From Bidens hawaiensis (taxonomy: Eukaryota > Streptophyta > Magnoliopsida > Asterales > Asteraceae), in contig JAIQDT010000027.1 in NCBI GenBank assembly GCA_021521415.1, forward strand, positions 3,495,001 to 3,559,000: a stretch of 64,000 bases of DNA, read 5' to 3'. The translations under genes and the position numbers were made by a program. Every line of letters starts with the position of its first letter. Position 1 is the first letter of the stretch. The notes beneath the pieces are model-generated. The model saw only the letters and a list, made by a program, of their open reading frames with translations, ran no database searches and had not been told where the DNA came from. Shown one piece after another: positions 1 through 12,540 of this stretch.

Positions 1-112
1 AAAATTACACTCAATTAACATTCACATACAAAAATTTTAATAAAATACGTTAGCTTTCAAGGGTTCCTTCAAGTTCTTAAATAATTTAACAGTTCAGTAA
101 TGATACTCATCC
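1..112. other. Unassigned left flank
   Basis: AT-rich sequence with no ORF or repeat that I recognise. It does not match the part of the A-family LTR expected here (compare 7486-8210), so the 5' end of the first LTR has been lost or replaced. Confidence 0.3.
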
Positions 113-128
113 TATATATATATATATA

Positions 129-815
129 GGGGTGAGATCTAGAGAGAACTCCTCTTAAAGAAAGAACTAGAGAACCAGTAAGAATTATTTTTAACTATTT
201 TAAAAAAAATTATTTTGTGATTTTTTTTTTTCTTTCCTCATTCTAATAAGATGATGTTGACCCTAAAAAAACAACTTTTCGGTGTAGTACTGTAGTGCAT
301 ATGTGCACTAATGCCTATTGTATATATACAATAGTGTTTTATTGCATATAATACAACCCAATTGCATTATCCAATACACAAAATTGAATATATGCAAATA
401 CGACACTAATAATTGTATGCAAAACACATTATCACATAAATGTAATACAACACTAATGCACATATGCACTATATCGATTTTTTTTAATTTTTGTATATAA
501 TATAACACTATTCCAAATAAACAATACAAACAACTATATATATGCTATTCAACACTATTTCAAATATCAAAATGCACACTATTGCACATATGCATTATTA
601 AAAAAGTCGGTGTATTGCATATATGCATTACTCGTTAACTTTTTTTATTTTTTTTAATTTTTTTTAGTTTTATTTTTTTTGTTGTGAAGAATAACAACAT
701 ATAAGAAGGATGAAAGAAAAAAAAATTAAAAATATTTTTTAATTAAATTAAAAATACTTCATTAATAGTTCTCTAGTTCTCTCCATAAAATGGAGTTCTC
801 TCATTATCCTCTCCC
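129..815. mobile_element. MITE-like element inserted in a (TA)n tract
   Basis: Both ends abut TA microsatellite (113-128 and 816-833). The left end begins GGGGTGAGATCTAGAGAGAA; the right end, read on the minus strand, begins GGGAGAGGATAATGAGAGAA. Both then carry GAGAACTCC and, about 12-15 bases further in, AGAACTAGAGAAC, so the element has imperfect terminal inverted repeats of about 55 bases. The interior is AT-rich and full of short palindromes built from TGCATATGCA-like words, including a perfect 20-base one at 315-334. There is no transposase. Microsatellite-targeting elements such as rice Micron have this flanking pattern; membership of a named family is not established. The flanking TA tracts are the only sign of target duplication. 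Confidence 0.6.
315..334. repeat. Perfect 20-base palindrome
   Basis: CTATTGTATA followed directly by its reverse complement. It is the strongest of many palindromic words inside the MITE-like element. Confidence 0.7.
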
Positions 816-830
816 TATATATATATATAT

Positions 831-2564
831 ATACTTATATAACTTGTTTATACATACTAACCTCGGTTTAACCGTAAATAGTCCAAACCGTGAACCGAAC
901 TTGTTTATTAGTTTTTGTTAAATAATTGTTTTAAACATGCTTTATGTTAAATTTAAGTTTCTAAAAAATCATCTTTACAAGTTAATTAATATTTGGGCAT
1001 GTGGAACCCATCAAAGAACATGTTGTGAGATGGAACCCGAACCAAACCGAACTTTGGTTTAAAAGACTTTATTATTAACTTTTTGGTTAAAAAACTTAAG
1101 TATTTTCATTTGTACACTATTATAAAAGTTCTTGGTTATTTGAGCATATGGAAACCATCAAGGAATGTATTGTGAGATGGAAACCGAACCAATCCGATAT
1201 ATTACTCGCTTAAGACACACAAGTGTGTTTTTAGCTATCAAAACTGGTATATTTCTTTAAAAATAGTTTACAAACTGATTTTAAATATTTTATTAAGTAT
1301 TTGGAAATGTTGGACCCAACTTCATCTCGTAACATAGTTTGGACCGACAAAACCGAAAACTCGCTTAACGTGCGCTGTTAGTTCTAAAACAATACATTTA
1401 CATACTTGGTTAAGTTTTAGTAAGTTTTATTGAGCTATCTCATAACATTCATTATTTTGGAAAGTTGACTTTGGGTTTGACAAATTATCAAGACCCGAAC
1501 CAATAACCCGAAACACTCGTTAAAGACCCGTTTTAGTATCTTTATCCCAAAGGAACTAGCATTTTTGCATTCTTCCCACCTTATTATTTAACATTGGTTA
1601 AGTAAATATTAAGGTTAGATACTTTAACCCGGTTTCGAGCAAACTAACATTTTTTTAGGGTTATTATTACAATTTATTAAATATTTACATTTTTAAACCT
1701 TGAACTTTAATTGTTTACATTTCTCAACATTTATTTTATTTAGAAGCCTTCAAGACAACCCTTTTAATTCAACACTCCCTTTCACCTAGACTTTTCCCGT
1801 TAAACCTCATCCTTCAGGTTACACGCCATTTTTACCAAATAAAGTTTATAGCTTGAACGTGAGTACTTTTATACCCCGTTTTCTATCTTTCGTTTTGGGG
1901 TGACATTTCATACTTATTCAACTAAATGCTTTATACATGAATCTTAAACCCACAAACATTATTGTATACTTTACTAAAATAATTGCTCGATTTGGTGTTC
2001 TATGCTTACATGCTTATGTGTTTATCGCTTTTGGATTGTGGAACTATAAATCCTAGACCATTTGGCAACCCCTCATGGCAAGGTGTCGTTAATGTAATGC
2101 AATTAACGATAACTATAAAATCCTAGACTATTTGGCATCCCCTTATAGTTAGGTGTCGCTAACGTAATTCTATTAGCGATATCTATTTATCCAAGTTGTT
2201 TCTTTTATCTATTGTTTTGTATACAAGTTTTGGCTTTTTCTTGTTATATACTTATATACTCAAATTTATGAATTGCTCACCAACCTTTGTGTTGAGAAAC
2301 TTTATTTTATGAAATGTTACAGGTTTGACTTTTGTTGACTCGAGGACTTGACGAAAAACGTTACCAAGACTATTAGGATATTAGTAACACGAACAATATA
2401 ATTGTTACTTGTATTCAGTTTGTTTGTGTGAACGAGATGTGTTGATTATTGATTTATGAAATAAAATGAGTTGAATAAATATTGTCACTCTAAATAGTGT
2501 CTTGTGTTTTTGGTCAATCGGTTGCACCCCGGCATGTTCTGCCGCCTTTGGTCGGGGTGTGACA
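831..2564 (+). repeat. 5' LTR of element A (5'-truncated)
   Basis: Matches 8229-10039 of the 3' LTR. Relative to that copy it lacks 77 bases (8257-8333), with the word ACTA at both edges of the missing segment, which is the footprint of a short-homology deletion. Ends GGGGTGTGACA. The upstream part of the LTR, including its promoter, is absent. Confidence 0.75.
2042..2180 (+). repeat. Two ~69-base tandem units with inverted repeats in LTR A
   Basis: Units 2042-2110 and 2111-2180 share the frame ACTATAAA-TCCTAGACYATTTGGCA. Each ends in an inverted repeat: TCGTTAAT/ATTAACGA (2086-2093 and 2102-2109) and TCGCTAA/TTAGCGA (2156-2162 and 2173-2179). The T-to-C change in one arm is matched by A-to-G in the other. 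The same units recur at about 9500-9655 and, diverged, at about 10240-10365. Confidence 0.7.
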
Positions 2565-2582
2565 GATTGATATCAGAGCCAC
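2565..2582 (+). other. Primer binding site of element A
   Basis: GATTGATATCAGAGCC directly follows the LTR end. It matches the complement of the initiator methionine tRNA 3' end (TGGTATCAGAGC) with one G-to-A mismatch. Confidence 0.7.
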
Positions 2583-3415
2583 AAGACTATAGGATAGGTG
2601 GTTAAACGTAACGGCCTAGTATAGTCTTTGCTTTAGGGTCCTTATACGTGTTGCCTATACGTGTTTACCCTACTTGATTGTTCATTGCAGTTATTTATTT
2701 ATATACTCTTTTATCTCGTTAAATCGTAAGTATACAGATACACTCAAAACATTCTAAGGTATCCTTACCTTACTTTTGTTTAAATTTTATATTTACACAT
2801 ACAAGCATTGTTATAATAATCTAAGGTATCCTTACCTTACCGCATAAACATTAGTTTTTTTATTGCGTATGGATCACGAGTTTAACTTGAATCTCATTGT
2901 TTCAACTCTTCTTAAAGATTGTCTCATATGAGACGACAACTTTAAGTAGTCGAATGCGAGCGTTCTGGTCGCCATCCAAATTTTGGTGTTGAAATATAAG
3001 AGCCACGGTGGTACGTGGACTAATGTTTTAACATCACGTTGTATTTTGATTTATTATTTTTTCATTATCGCTATTTGAGTCGGAAACATGAAAATGACGC
3101 GGTGATTACGTGCACATGTCGGACTCCACATTTTATCTCATTTTTTCTTATTATTTAAGATTAATCGTCGAGACGTCAAGTCATGGTGGTTCATGCACGA
3201 TTTTTCCACCTTTAAATCTTAAGACATTATTATTACATTTCAAGGATTTAAACAATTCTTCCATTTGTTTTGTCATATAAATTCTTATCACAAGTTCTCA
3301 TTTATAAATGTTATTTTTATTTTATATGGTAAAAATTTCTACACAAATTTTCTCATTTTGTTTTCACAACGATTTTATTTACAAAATTCCGTTTATTGTC
3401 ATCTACTCATATAAG

Positions 3416-3447
<32 letters not shown>

Positions 3448-6400
3448 AACTAGTTATAATGATTTTTAATATGTCATCTATTTTCATTAAAACAATTTAT
3501 AAACCCAATTTTTATCATATAAATTTCGTCATATTAAAAGGTTTTATGATAAATTTTACCTTAAATTCGCAAGTAAACTCCCATTATATAGATTTTAACT
3601 TGCCTTTAAAGTTTTCATACAAGTTTCCATAAAAATCTTTATTTTTATAACGATTCCGTTCATTTTGGAACTATCATTACACAATATCGATTATTTAAAT
3701 TTTTTCACGACATTTTAATTACATTATATTATATTACATACATGGTAGGATTTTCGTTACCGAATTATTTTCATAACAACTCTCATTATGCAATCTTTGG
3801 ATTCATTATAAATTTTCACAAATAAAATTTTGCATCATACGATTTTCCTCGTTTTAAATTTCTTATGGTAGTTTCACCTTGATTTTTCAAGAAATTCACT
3901 AACTTATAGCTTGTAACTTTCTAGAAATCCTCATGCAAAACTTCATAGAAACTTTATTTTAATAAAAACTCGTTTATGTCACCTTCTCGATTCGCAATGC
4001 CGGTCATTTTAATTTACCATGATATTTTCGTTATATGATATTAAATAACGAACTTGGTAAAGTTTTCATTTCGCAAAATTCTATACTCAAAACAAACTTT
4101 CATCATTCATATTGATACCTCATAACAAATTTCGACATTCAACTAACTCATTTTAATTTTCCTCATAAGCAAAATTTTATTTTAATCATTATAAAAAAAA
4201 TTTTATTTTGTCTTTCTCATGACAATAAACTTTTATTTTTACAATAAACTCTAAATTAAGTAAACCTTATTTTCTTAGTATTTCTGTGATATTTTCCACT
4301 ACTTAATTTTAAGCATTTCAAGAACGAGTTACGCTACATGGATTGGTTTATTTCAAAATTTTCTCATAAATTATTTTACAACTTCAACCGACCCGACGTA
4401 TTGTAACAACTCTCATTTTAGTGGAAAGTTGTTAGCAAAAACAAATATGTTGTTGTGATTCACAAGCTTAAATCTCAACATTTTATTTTATATATATTAA
4501 CTTGTAATTTTAATTGTCAAAAAATTCATGTATGTCCCAATCACCATTTATAAACTATGATATTTTCAATTAAATACTTATTATTAGTCGAAATTTTTCT
4601 AAACGTAACCACAAGCTTCCCACACCCGTATCCCATCTCAAATTAAACCACAATTCCACTTCAAAGTGTTCCCACATAGTTAAATCTATCCCCGAGATGA
4701 ACGAGACCTAACACGCCAATGTTATACCCTCACCTACTCAAGTCACATGCAAATCCAAAACCGACAACATTAACCTAAAAAAGGCCCTAAACACCGACAC
4801 TCTACGCCATGAAAACCTATCCAACTCACTATCCAAATACTTAAAAGACACCGACAAACACACACACAAATGCCTTGAACGTATACAAACCTAAGCTTAC
4901 CCAACTATGACCCAACCCTTCGACCTATACTATGTCAAATCACCAACCGTGTCGCCACACCGTTTCCATCCAACCATAGAGTTTGACATCAAGAAAAGTA
5001 GCAACCTCAAATACTCCTTACGAAATACATGTATAAACCAAATCTCAACCCAAACTAGTCAAGATCAAATTATCCAACCGAACAACTTAACCCGAGCTCA
5101 AATGAGCAAAACCACACCTAAATAGCCCAACCAATACTCACACAAATCATTTAAGCCTAACCCACTCAAACGACCTAAACTCGACAAAGCTCATCAATCC
5201 AACTCAAGAAAACCCAACTACTCTAGCCAACCGAAACACACTCAATTTTCACCATATTTTCAAAGCAATCACCGTTCGAAGCCTAAAACCCCTCCCTATG
5301 CACGCAAGCTTCGTTTTACTCTTAATTTTTTTTATATATATATTAGTACATACATACAACTGGTGTATTTATAACAACCCCATGTGTTCAAATAATCACT
5401 TATAGATTATAAACCCTTTCAAGATTAACGATTTGCATGTTATGTCCATATTTAATAGATCATCTTTATAAAATGTAATATTGTCATGACAACAAAAAAT
5501 CCATTATGAGGATTGTTTTTAAAGAGATTATTAAACGATTATATGCGTGTTTTCAAGGTTTTAATAATTGTCACCTAAGGTGATAAATCTCTTAAAAACT
5601 TTATAAATACGAGGTTTCATTTTGAATGTTGAACGCGAGGTTGATTCAATAACAAATTTCAACTTTCACCATCTTGAATAAACTCAATAACCATGGCTTT
5701 ACAAATCTTTTTGGGACGATTTATAAATGCTTTTTACTTCATATTGTGACATGAATTTTGTTCAATAACGATTTACTCGAACTATTACCTCTTATTATCG
5801 CAAGCATCATTTCATAAATATTTTTCATCACAACTGCTTTATGTATACAATTTCCTTGAACAATGTGGTTTGCATGGATTTCATTTGATAATGATTTACA
5901 TCTTTTTTCTAACTACACACTACCGCGATGACTTGTTATATATGCATTTTCTTGGAAACGGTAGAACGACCTTACTTGAGACTTGATTTTCAATTTCATT
6001 CTATTATTTTCAAAAGAGTATATGATACGCGGCTTACATATTTCGTCATTTATTCGAGTCTCAGTGTTATTGCGATTTTCTTTTCCATTGATGAGATGTT
6101 TTGATGGTAACTTTATGCACATGAGATTTCATTTTGTGTCTTGATTATTCATGACCAAATTCAAGCTATTCAATAACAATTTGTGTAATACTTCCATTTA
6201 TCTGTTAAATGATATTTTCATGACTATGTTATTCATATTTGAGCATCTATGTAAACACTATTTTATGCATTATTCTACCTCGTTTCATTTGAACTATTAA
6301 GCGGCCTATGTGTTTTTAACCGCAAGTTTTGGCGCTATTAGAAACCGTTATTATAATGACGATTATATAAATGGTTTCACAATAGTGGCTGTATTCACGT

Positions 6401-7469
6401 TTTATCACCTTTCATCCATTGTTTTGGTTGTTAATCAAATGCTATTTTATTTATGTTGATACACATATGCGTCACTCCAAAGAAACTCACATCATTCTCA
6501 TGTTATTACATTCTACGCAATCGTATTCTCAATTACTTATAACCTCAAGTTTGTTTAAGAATGAAACTCATCGTACGCTATTATTAATTGTAATGTTGCT
6601 TACCCTGACCTCATATACTCACTTATTGGGTTTCTCATTTACACCTATCGGATTTGTTTTTCATTTTCACCCTTTGGATTCTTGTTTTCATTTATTGGAC
6701 TTCACACTTCCTTTTATCGGAGTTGTCATAATTAAAATTTCACTTATCGGATTTTATACCAATTTAGTGTCCCGACGTGCAACCATGGATCTTAAATGAT
6801 TTGTTTATTCTTTTCACATTGATGACATTTGACTTCAATTCTCGTTTCGTAATTGTGTACCCTGGATTTTTATTAATTCAATCGTCTTTACTTATTTAAA
6901 CCAAAATTGTTATTTTCACCTTGGTTATATTTTAAGATTTTAGTTGTTCCAATTATTTATCCCATTTTTTTCTACTTATTTAAAAAGTCAACCCCAAAAT
7001 TTCCAACTGTTAGTATTGTTTTATCAATTTTGTAAAATTTAACAAGCCTTATGTACGTTTCTAACGTTTAAGATTTCAAAATAAATATGTCTCTTAAACC
7101 ACACAATGGAACGAACCATGTGGACCATAAGACGATCGAAATAATTAGGGGTGCACACTTAATTATCGGAATCCCCGTATGGAAGCCATAGTAAGTGCGG
7201 TTGTGTGCGATAGCTCAGACCCGAGAATGACAGCGGCAAAAAAAACGATGGAAATGCGAATCATGAAAAAGGCATGGTGGATACGCCGCCGGTACATCCT
7301 ATATATAAGTGCCTTTATTATGTTTCTCATTTGTAGCATTTTTCGAATCATGCAAGGATTTGACATTATTCTTTGCTTAAAATTTTTTCATGAAATTGTT
7401 TTACCAAACACGATATTCGTTAATAATTACTTTTCTTTAAGTTTATTTTAATTTCGAGACAAAATTTCC
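2583..7469 (+). other. Internal region of element A, no coding sequence recognised
   Basis: About 4.9 kb of AT-rich DNA with stops in all frames. Roughly 4600-5320 is rich in C and A and poor in G, while 5340-7100 is T-rich, an abrupt strand-composition switch. A (TA)n tract lies at 3417-3445. No CCHC knuckle, protease, reverse transcriptase or integrase motif can be read on either strand, so any original genes are decayed beyond recognition or were never present. Confidence 0.5.
7179..7451 (+). other. Doubtful 90-codon ORF in element A
   Basis: Opens with ATG and contains a basic stretch (MKKAWWIRRR, near residue 28) followed by a hydrophobic segment of about 20 residues resembling a membrane span. 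The first 130 bases are noticeably richer in G and C than the surroundings. No homologue comes to mind, the tail is low-complexity, and the element has no other genes, so chance is a fair explanation. Confidence 0.15.
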
Positions 7470-7485
7470 AAAAAGTTGAGGATAC
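7470..7485 (+). other. Polypurine tract of element A
   Basis: Purine-rich AAAAAGTTGAGGATAC directly before the 3' LTR start. The preceding TTTCGAGACAAAATTTCC corresponds to the sequence before the 3' LTR of element B (about 19409). Confidence 0.6.
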
Positions 7486-7740
7486 TGTGACATTCGTCAA
7501 TTTAGGTTACTATTTGTATTCGTTTGTGTACTCGTTTATCATGTAAACGACCCGATTTATATCCCGAACATTTCAAATAAATAAAATATTGGATTTTATG
7601 TTACCAAATTATTCCCATTTGTTCAATTTGAATAACCCCTTTTACGGATTCGAAAACGGCTTTAAAACGATTAAAATACATCAAAAACGAACTTCCGGAC
7701 GCGAAACGAACCACACTAGACGAGCTGGACCAACCCCACT

Positions 7741-7796
7741 CCTAGGGGGCGACGCGCCGCGCTGCCACCAAAGGGCAGGGGGTCACGGGTGGCAGC
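7741..7796 (+). repeat. GC-rich inverted repeat upstream of the LTR A promoter
   Basis: A CpG-dense island (GCGACGCGCCGCGC) in AT-rich DNA, followed by 9-base arms GCTGCCACC (7761-7769) and GGTGGCAGC (7788-7796). It lies about 115 bases before the TATA box. An analogous GC-rich hairpin occurs at 31607-31655. Confidence 0.6.
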
Positions 7797-7912
7797 CTCA
7801 GGTCTGCATATATTCGTTTTTCTTGTTGTTTTGTGCTTTGCTTGTTTGTTTAACCAACCTATTTGCATGTAAACATAAAAGAGAACCTTGCAAAGAAGCT
7901 TTGACCCTTACC

Positions 7913-7922
7913 CTATATATAC
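7913..7922 (+). promoter_or_regulatory. TATA box of LTR A
   Basis: CCCTATATATACAC followed by a pyrimidine-rich leader. The same context (ACTACCCTATATATAC) occurs in both LTRs of element B, which supports its role as the LTR promoter. Confidence 0.55.
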
Positions 7923-10039
7923 ACACCCATCTTCTTCATTTTAGTCTTGCTACATCTCTATCTTAAAACTACATAGATTCAAGGTTGTTATTTTCTTAGT
8001 ATTCTTGAAGTTTTGACTTCCAAATGTCAAACTAAGTTTAATCTTTCTGTCTAATTTGTTCATCAAACTTTAATAACAGTTGTTTATGGTTGTACAACAT
8101 ATATATAATAATACCCCTAGTTACCTTTGGTAGTTACTTCTCCGACTCCGGTTGGTTAAGTTTCGGACCTCGTAAGGCAAGGCTTCGTGGAGAACTTCGT
8201 GTTCTTGATATATATATATATATATATATGCTTATATAACTTGTTTATACATACTACCCATGTTTAACTTATGCTCTTTTTAGTTTGTTTGTCATATTTA
8301 TGAAGTTTCATGGTGGGGGGTTTGAAGAGACTAACCTCGGTTTAATCGTAAATTGTCCAAACCGTGAACCGAACTTGTTTACTAGTTTTTGTTAAATAAG
8401 TGTTTTAAACATGCTTTATGTCAAATTTAAGTTTCTAAAAAATCATCTTTACAAGTTAATTAATATTTTGGCATGTGGAACCCATCAACGAACATGTTGT
8501 GAGATAGAACCCGAACCAAACCGAACTTTCGTTTAAAAGATTTTATTGCTAACTTTTTGGTTGTAAAACTTAAGTATTTTTCATTTGTACACTATTATAC
8601 AAGTTTTTGGTTATTTGAGCATATGGAAACCATCAAGGAACTTATTGTGAGATGGAAACCGAACCAATCCGATTTTTTACTCGTTTAAGACACACAAGTG
8701 GGTTTTAACTATCAAGACTTGTATATTTCTTTAAAAATAGTTTACAAACTGATTTAAATATTTTCTAAAATATTTGGAAATGTTAGATCCAACATGATTT
8801 CATAACACAGTTTGGACCGACAAAACCGAACACTCGCTTAACGTGCGTTGTTAGTTCTAAAACAATAGATCTACATACTTGGTTAAGTTTTAGTAAGTTT
8901 TATTGAGTTATCTCATAACATTCATTATTTTGGAAAGTTGACTTTGGGTTTTACCAATTATCAAGACCCGAAACAACAACCCGAAACACTCTTTAAAGAC
9001 CCGTTTTAGTATATTTATCCCAAAGGAACTTGCATTATTGCATTCTTCCCACCTTATTACTTAACATAGGTTAAGTAAATATTAAGGTTAGATACTTTAA
9101 CCCGGTTTCGAGCAAACTCACATTTTTAAAGGGTTATTATTACAATTTATTAAATATTTACCTTTTTAAACCTTGAACTTTAATTGTTTACATTTCTCAA
9201 CATTTATTTTATTTAAAATCCTTCAAGACAACCCTTTTAATTCAACACTCCCTTTCACCAAGACTTTGCCCGGTAAACCTCATCCTTCCGGTTACTCGCC
9301 ATTTTTACCAAATCAAGTTTATAGCTTGAACGTGAGTACTTTCATACCCCGTTTTCTATCTTTTGTTTTGGGGTGACATTTCATACTTATTCAACTAAAT
9401 GATTTATACATGAATCTTAAACCAACAAACGTGATTGTATACTTTACTTAAATAATTGCTCGATTTGGTGTTCTATGCTTACATGCTTATGTGTTTATCG
9501 CTTTTGGATGGTGGAACTATAAATCCTAGACCATTTGGCAACCCCTCATGGCAAGGTGTCGTTAAATTAATACAATTAACGATAACTATAAAATCCTAGA
9601 CTATTTGGCATCCCCTTATAGCTAGGTGTCGCTAACGTAATTCTATTAGCGATATATATTTATCCAAGTTGTTGCTTTTATCTATTGTTTTGTATACAAG
9701 TTTTGTGGCGTTTTCTTATTATATACTTATATGCTCAAACTTATGTATTGCTCACCAACCTTTGTGTTGATAAGTTTTATTTTATGAAATGTTACAGGTT
9801 TGACTTTTGTTGACTCGAGGACTTGACGAAAAATATTACCAAGACTATTTGGATATTAGTAACACGAAAAATATAATTGTTACTTGTATTCAATTTGTTT
9901 AAGTGAACAACATGTGTTGATTATTGATTTATGAAATAAAATGAGTTGAATAAATATTGTCACTCTAAATAGTGTCTTGTGTTTTTGGGCAATCGGTTGC
10001 ACCCCGGCATGTTCCACCGCCTTTGGTCGGGGTGTGACA

Positions 10040-10750
10040 TTCATCCCCCGTTTTTTTCCATCTTTCGTTTTTGGGGTGATATTGCATACCAATTTAAATT
10101 GAATGGTTTATACTTGAGTCTTGAACCACAAACTTTATTGTATGCCTTACTTAAATAAAATCTCGATTTGGTGTTATATGCTTACATGCTTAATTTCTAA
10201 TGTGTTTACCGCTTTTAGTTGTTGATTCATAAATCAGAGTATATTTGGCGTCCCCTTATAGAAAGGTGTCATTAATGTATTCTTATTAACGATTTCATAA
10301 AAACCCGAATCTATTTGACATCCCCTTATAGAAAGGTGTCGTTAATGTATTCTTATTAATGATTTCATTATCTAAATTGTTGCTATTATTTATTGTTTTG
10401 TATGCAAGTTGTGGAATTTCCTATTATATACTTATTGTTCAAAACTATGAAATTGCTCACCAACAATTGTGTTGACAAATTTTATTTTATGCAATGTTAC
10501 AGGTTTGACTTTAGGTTGACTTGAGATCTTGAAGAAAAACGTTATCAGGACTATTAAGATATTAGCCAAACGAACAATATATTATTTGCTATGATTGAAT
10601 TTGGTTATTGTATGAACAAGTTATGTGACTCTTTATGATTTTATGAATTTAAATGAGTTGATTAAATATTATCACTTTAATTGTGTCTTGTGTTCTTGAG
10701 CAATCCGTTGCACCCCGGCATGTTCCGCCGCATTTGGTCATGGTGAGACA
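10040..10750 (+). repeat. LTR fragment J, related to LTR A
   Basis: Begins inside the LTR (TTCATCCCCCG, equivalent to about 9341 of LTR A) and runs to GGTCATGGTGAGACA at 10750. It keeps diverged copies of the tandem units and the gene-free LTR tail. It abuts the end of LTR A without a gap, so either A inserted into J or the two were joined by rearrangement; the matching left part of J is not in the window. Confidence 0.65.
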
Positions 10751-10979
10751 TAGGTGTACAAGATTGTAGTATTTTCAGCTATTCTCGCGTTTAGAACTAT
10801 TTTACTTGTATTTATTAATTGGCAATCTTCGATCATTAACATTTGGTATTGTTGAACAATCAGCTGGTTTATGTTTATTTATACCTGCATGATTAGTTTG
10901 TCAATTGTCGTGATATATGTTTCATAGGATTTGCTTATTAGTTTGAGTTGAATATATAAATCATAATTTTTTCCCTTAA
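10751..10979. other. Short unassigned spacer
   Basis: No ORF, primer site or repeat recognised between LTR fragment J and the tandem duplication. Confidence 0.3.
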
Positions 10980-12540
10980 TTGAGTCACGTTGGTAAGAAA
11001 CATTTAGTTATAAGTGTTGTGTGCTATCGTTTGTTGACGCATACGATTTAAGTTATTCAGTTAATCCATATTTGTTAATTGATATTTAATTTTAATACAT
11101 AACATGATATTACTGATTTGTTACATGGTTGGACCCTTGGTGTGGCTTACCTTTTATTATTATTTACAACTTTACTTATGTACTCGCTTATTCTCGAACG
11201 ATTGCTGGTGTGTTTAGCATTCTTTTGATAAACTTCAATATGTTTAGAATCAATTACATTTGATATTGACCACCTACTTCTCAAGGTTCGACACTCTGCT
11301 TACCCTAACTAGTTTAATATGAATATGATAACTGATTCAATATTATTTTGACCGGCTCTTTATAACCAGTCAGTACGTAAATTGCTTTTGTAAATTAAAT
11401 GAATGTAATTGCATTTTTAGGCATACATGATACACCTCAAAATATTAAATGTGAAAATGGGGTTATGAAAATTCGTGCGTAAAGCGCGGTTGAGTAGGAA
11501 ATAATTTTTAAGCGAGTAGACCGTTTCGGTTTGGCACGATGAGTGATCTTAATTTATAAAAAATAATTAGGTTAAAATTAGATTCTAAATAAACTTGTAT
11601 GAAATCTAAGGGTTATGTTCATGATTTGGGGTTTTTGGATGAGTTTGTAAATAATCATGTTAAAATAATTATTACGAAAATGGTTATGTTCTTAACGAGT
11701 TTAGTACGTAGAATTCGATTTTTAACCTAAACTTTACCAAAGTATTATGTTCTTTTAATGAGATTGATCTGATTAAAAATAAACGAACCAATTTATTTTA
11801 CAAAAAGGAAAGTAGTTAAGTGAGTGGTTCGGGTGTGACACGCGAACTCGGTTCTAAGTCGGGTTGGGGTCCAACACACTTGAAATGATAAATTGAACCA
11901 ACTTATACTTTTTTACAGTCTGGTTATGGACCATTAACACTACATCAAAGAGTCCCAAATTAAAAAAACAAAACCCTATAAATTATATTTGATGAAATTG
12001 GATGATAAAACACCTCAATCAAATGAAATGAACAAAATTTTTCAACCCAGAGGTGCTAGAAATGAATAAGCAACAACAATTACCCGATGATTGAACAAGA
12101 TGGATGAGATTTAAGGATGAGTTTGACTATTCAGAGTCAAACAATTTTGAGTACTGATGTAGATGTTGTGCTCTAATAAAATAAGTATTTATATCACTTA
12201 AATACCTATAAGTAGTACATGTAAGTAAGGTCGTCTCCATAGGGAATCAGTGGAATGTGCTAATAAAAAAATGACATTTTAATTAATAAATTTCGCGGAC
12301 AGACGACGTCTAGTGGTTAGAATGATTTGTTAAGTGAAAACACTATTACTCTTAGTTGTAAACAATTATGAGAAATAACCAATCTAAAAGTTTTTGGTTG
12401 TGAAACAAGTTGGACAAGTAATTAAACCTATTTGGAAATATCTTTGTTTGAATTAATAAGCAAAAGACTAAATATTTTGCTCAGCTGATTATCAGAACTT
12501 AAACCGAACAATTGGCATAGTTGAATAATAATCTAATTGA
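10980..12540. repeat. Large tandem duplication, copy 1
   Basis: Non-coding sequence repeated almost in full at 12541-13982: shared landmarks include TGTTGTGTGCTATCGTTTG, GTTCGACACTCTGCTTACCC-like words, GGTCGTCTCCATAGGGAATC-like words and CCTCAATCAAATGAAA. It holds about 110 bases near 12290-12400 that copy 2 lacks. The words resemble untranslated parts of large Ty3 elements of the Athila/Tat type, but that is from memory. Confidence 0.7.

Larger units (their letters stand above)
831..10039 (+). mobile_element. Element A: Ty3-type LTR retrotransposon without recognisable pol
   Basis: Two long direct repeats (831-2564 and 8229-10039) are near-identical over about 1.7 kb. The first is followed by a tRNA-Met primer site, the second is preceded by a purine-rich tract and the start TGTGACATTCGTCA. 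These signals, the TATA box and the LTR end GGTCGGGGTGTGACA match element B, so A belongs to the same Ty3 family. The 4.9 kb between the repeats has no readable gag or pol, which makes A a non-autonomous, LARD-like copy or a very old one. The first part of its 5' LTR is missing: similarity stops exactly at the (TA)n tract. Confidence 0.7.
7486..10039 (+). repeat. 3' LTR of element A (2554 bp)
   Basis: Starts TGTGACATTCGTCA and ends GGTCGGGGTGTGACA, as the LTR of element B does. Contains a TATA box near 7913, a GC-rich inverted repeat upstream of it, a (TA)n tract at about 8211-8229, and the two tandem units with inverted repeats at about 9500-9655. Several short ORFs here are not genes. Confidence 0.8.

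Noticed and set aside
308..529. Overlapping ORFs on both strands
   Set aside because: They fall in the palindromic AT-rich interior of the MITE-like element and have low-complexity products; both-strand openness follows from palindromy.
6419..6799. 126-codon hydrophobic ORF
   Set aside because: Arises from T-rich DNA with imperfect repeats (TTATCGGATT-like words); no domain and no codon structure.
7589..7966. 125-codon ORF in LTR A
   Set aside because: Spans the LTR promoter, GC-rich box and leader; not preserved in the related LTR of element B.
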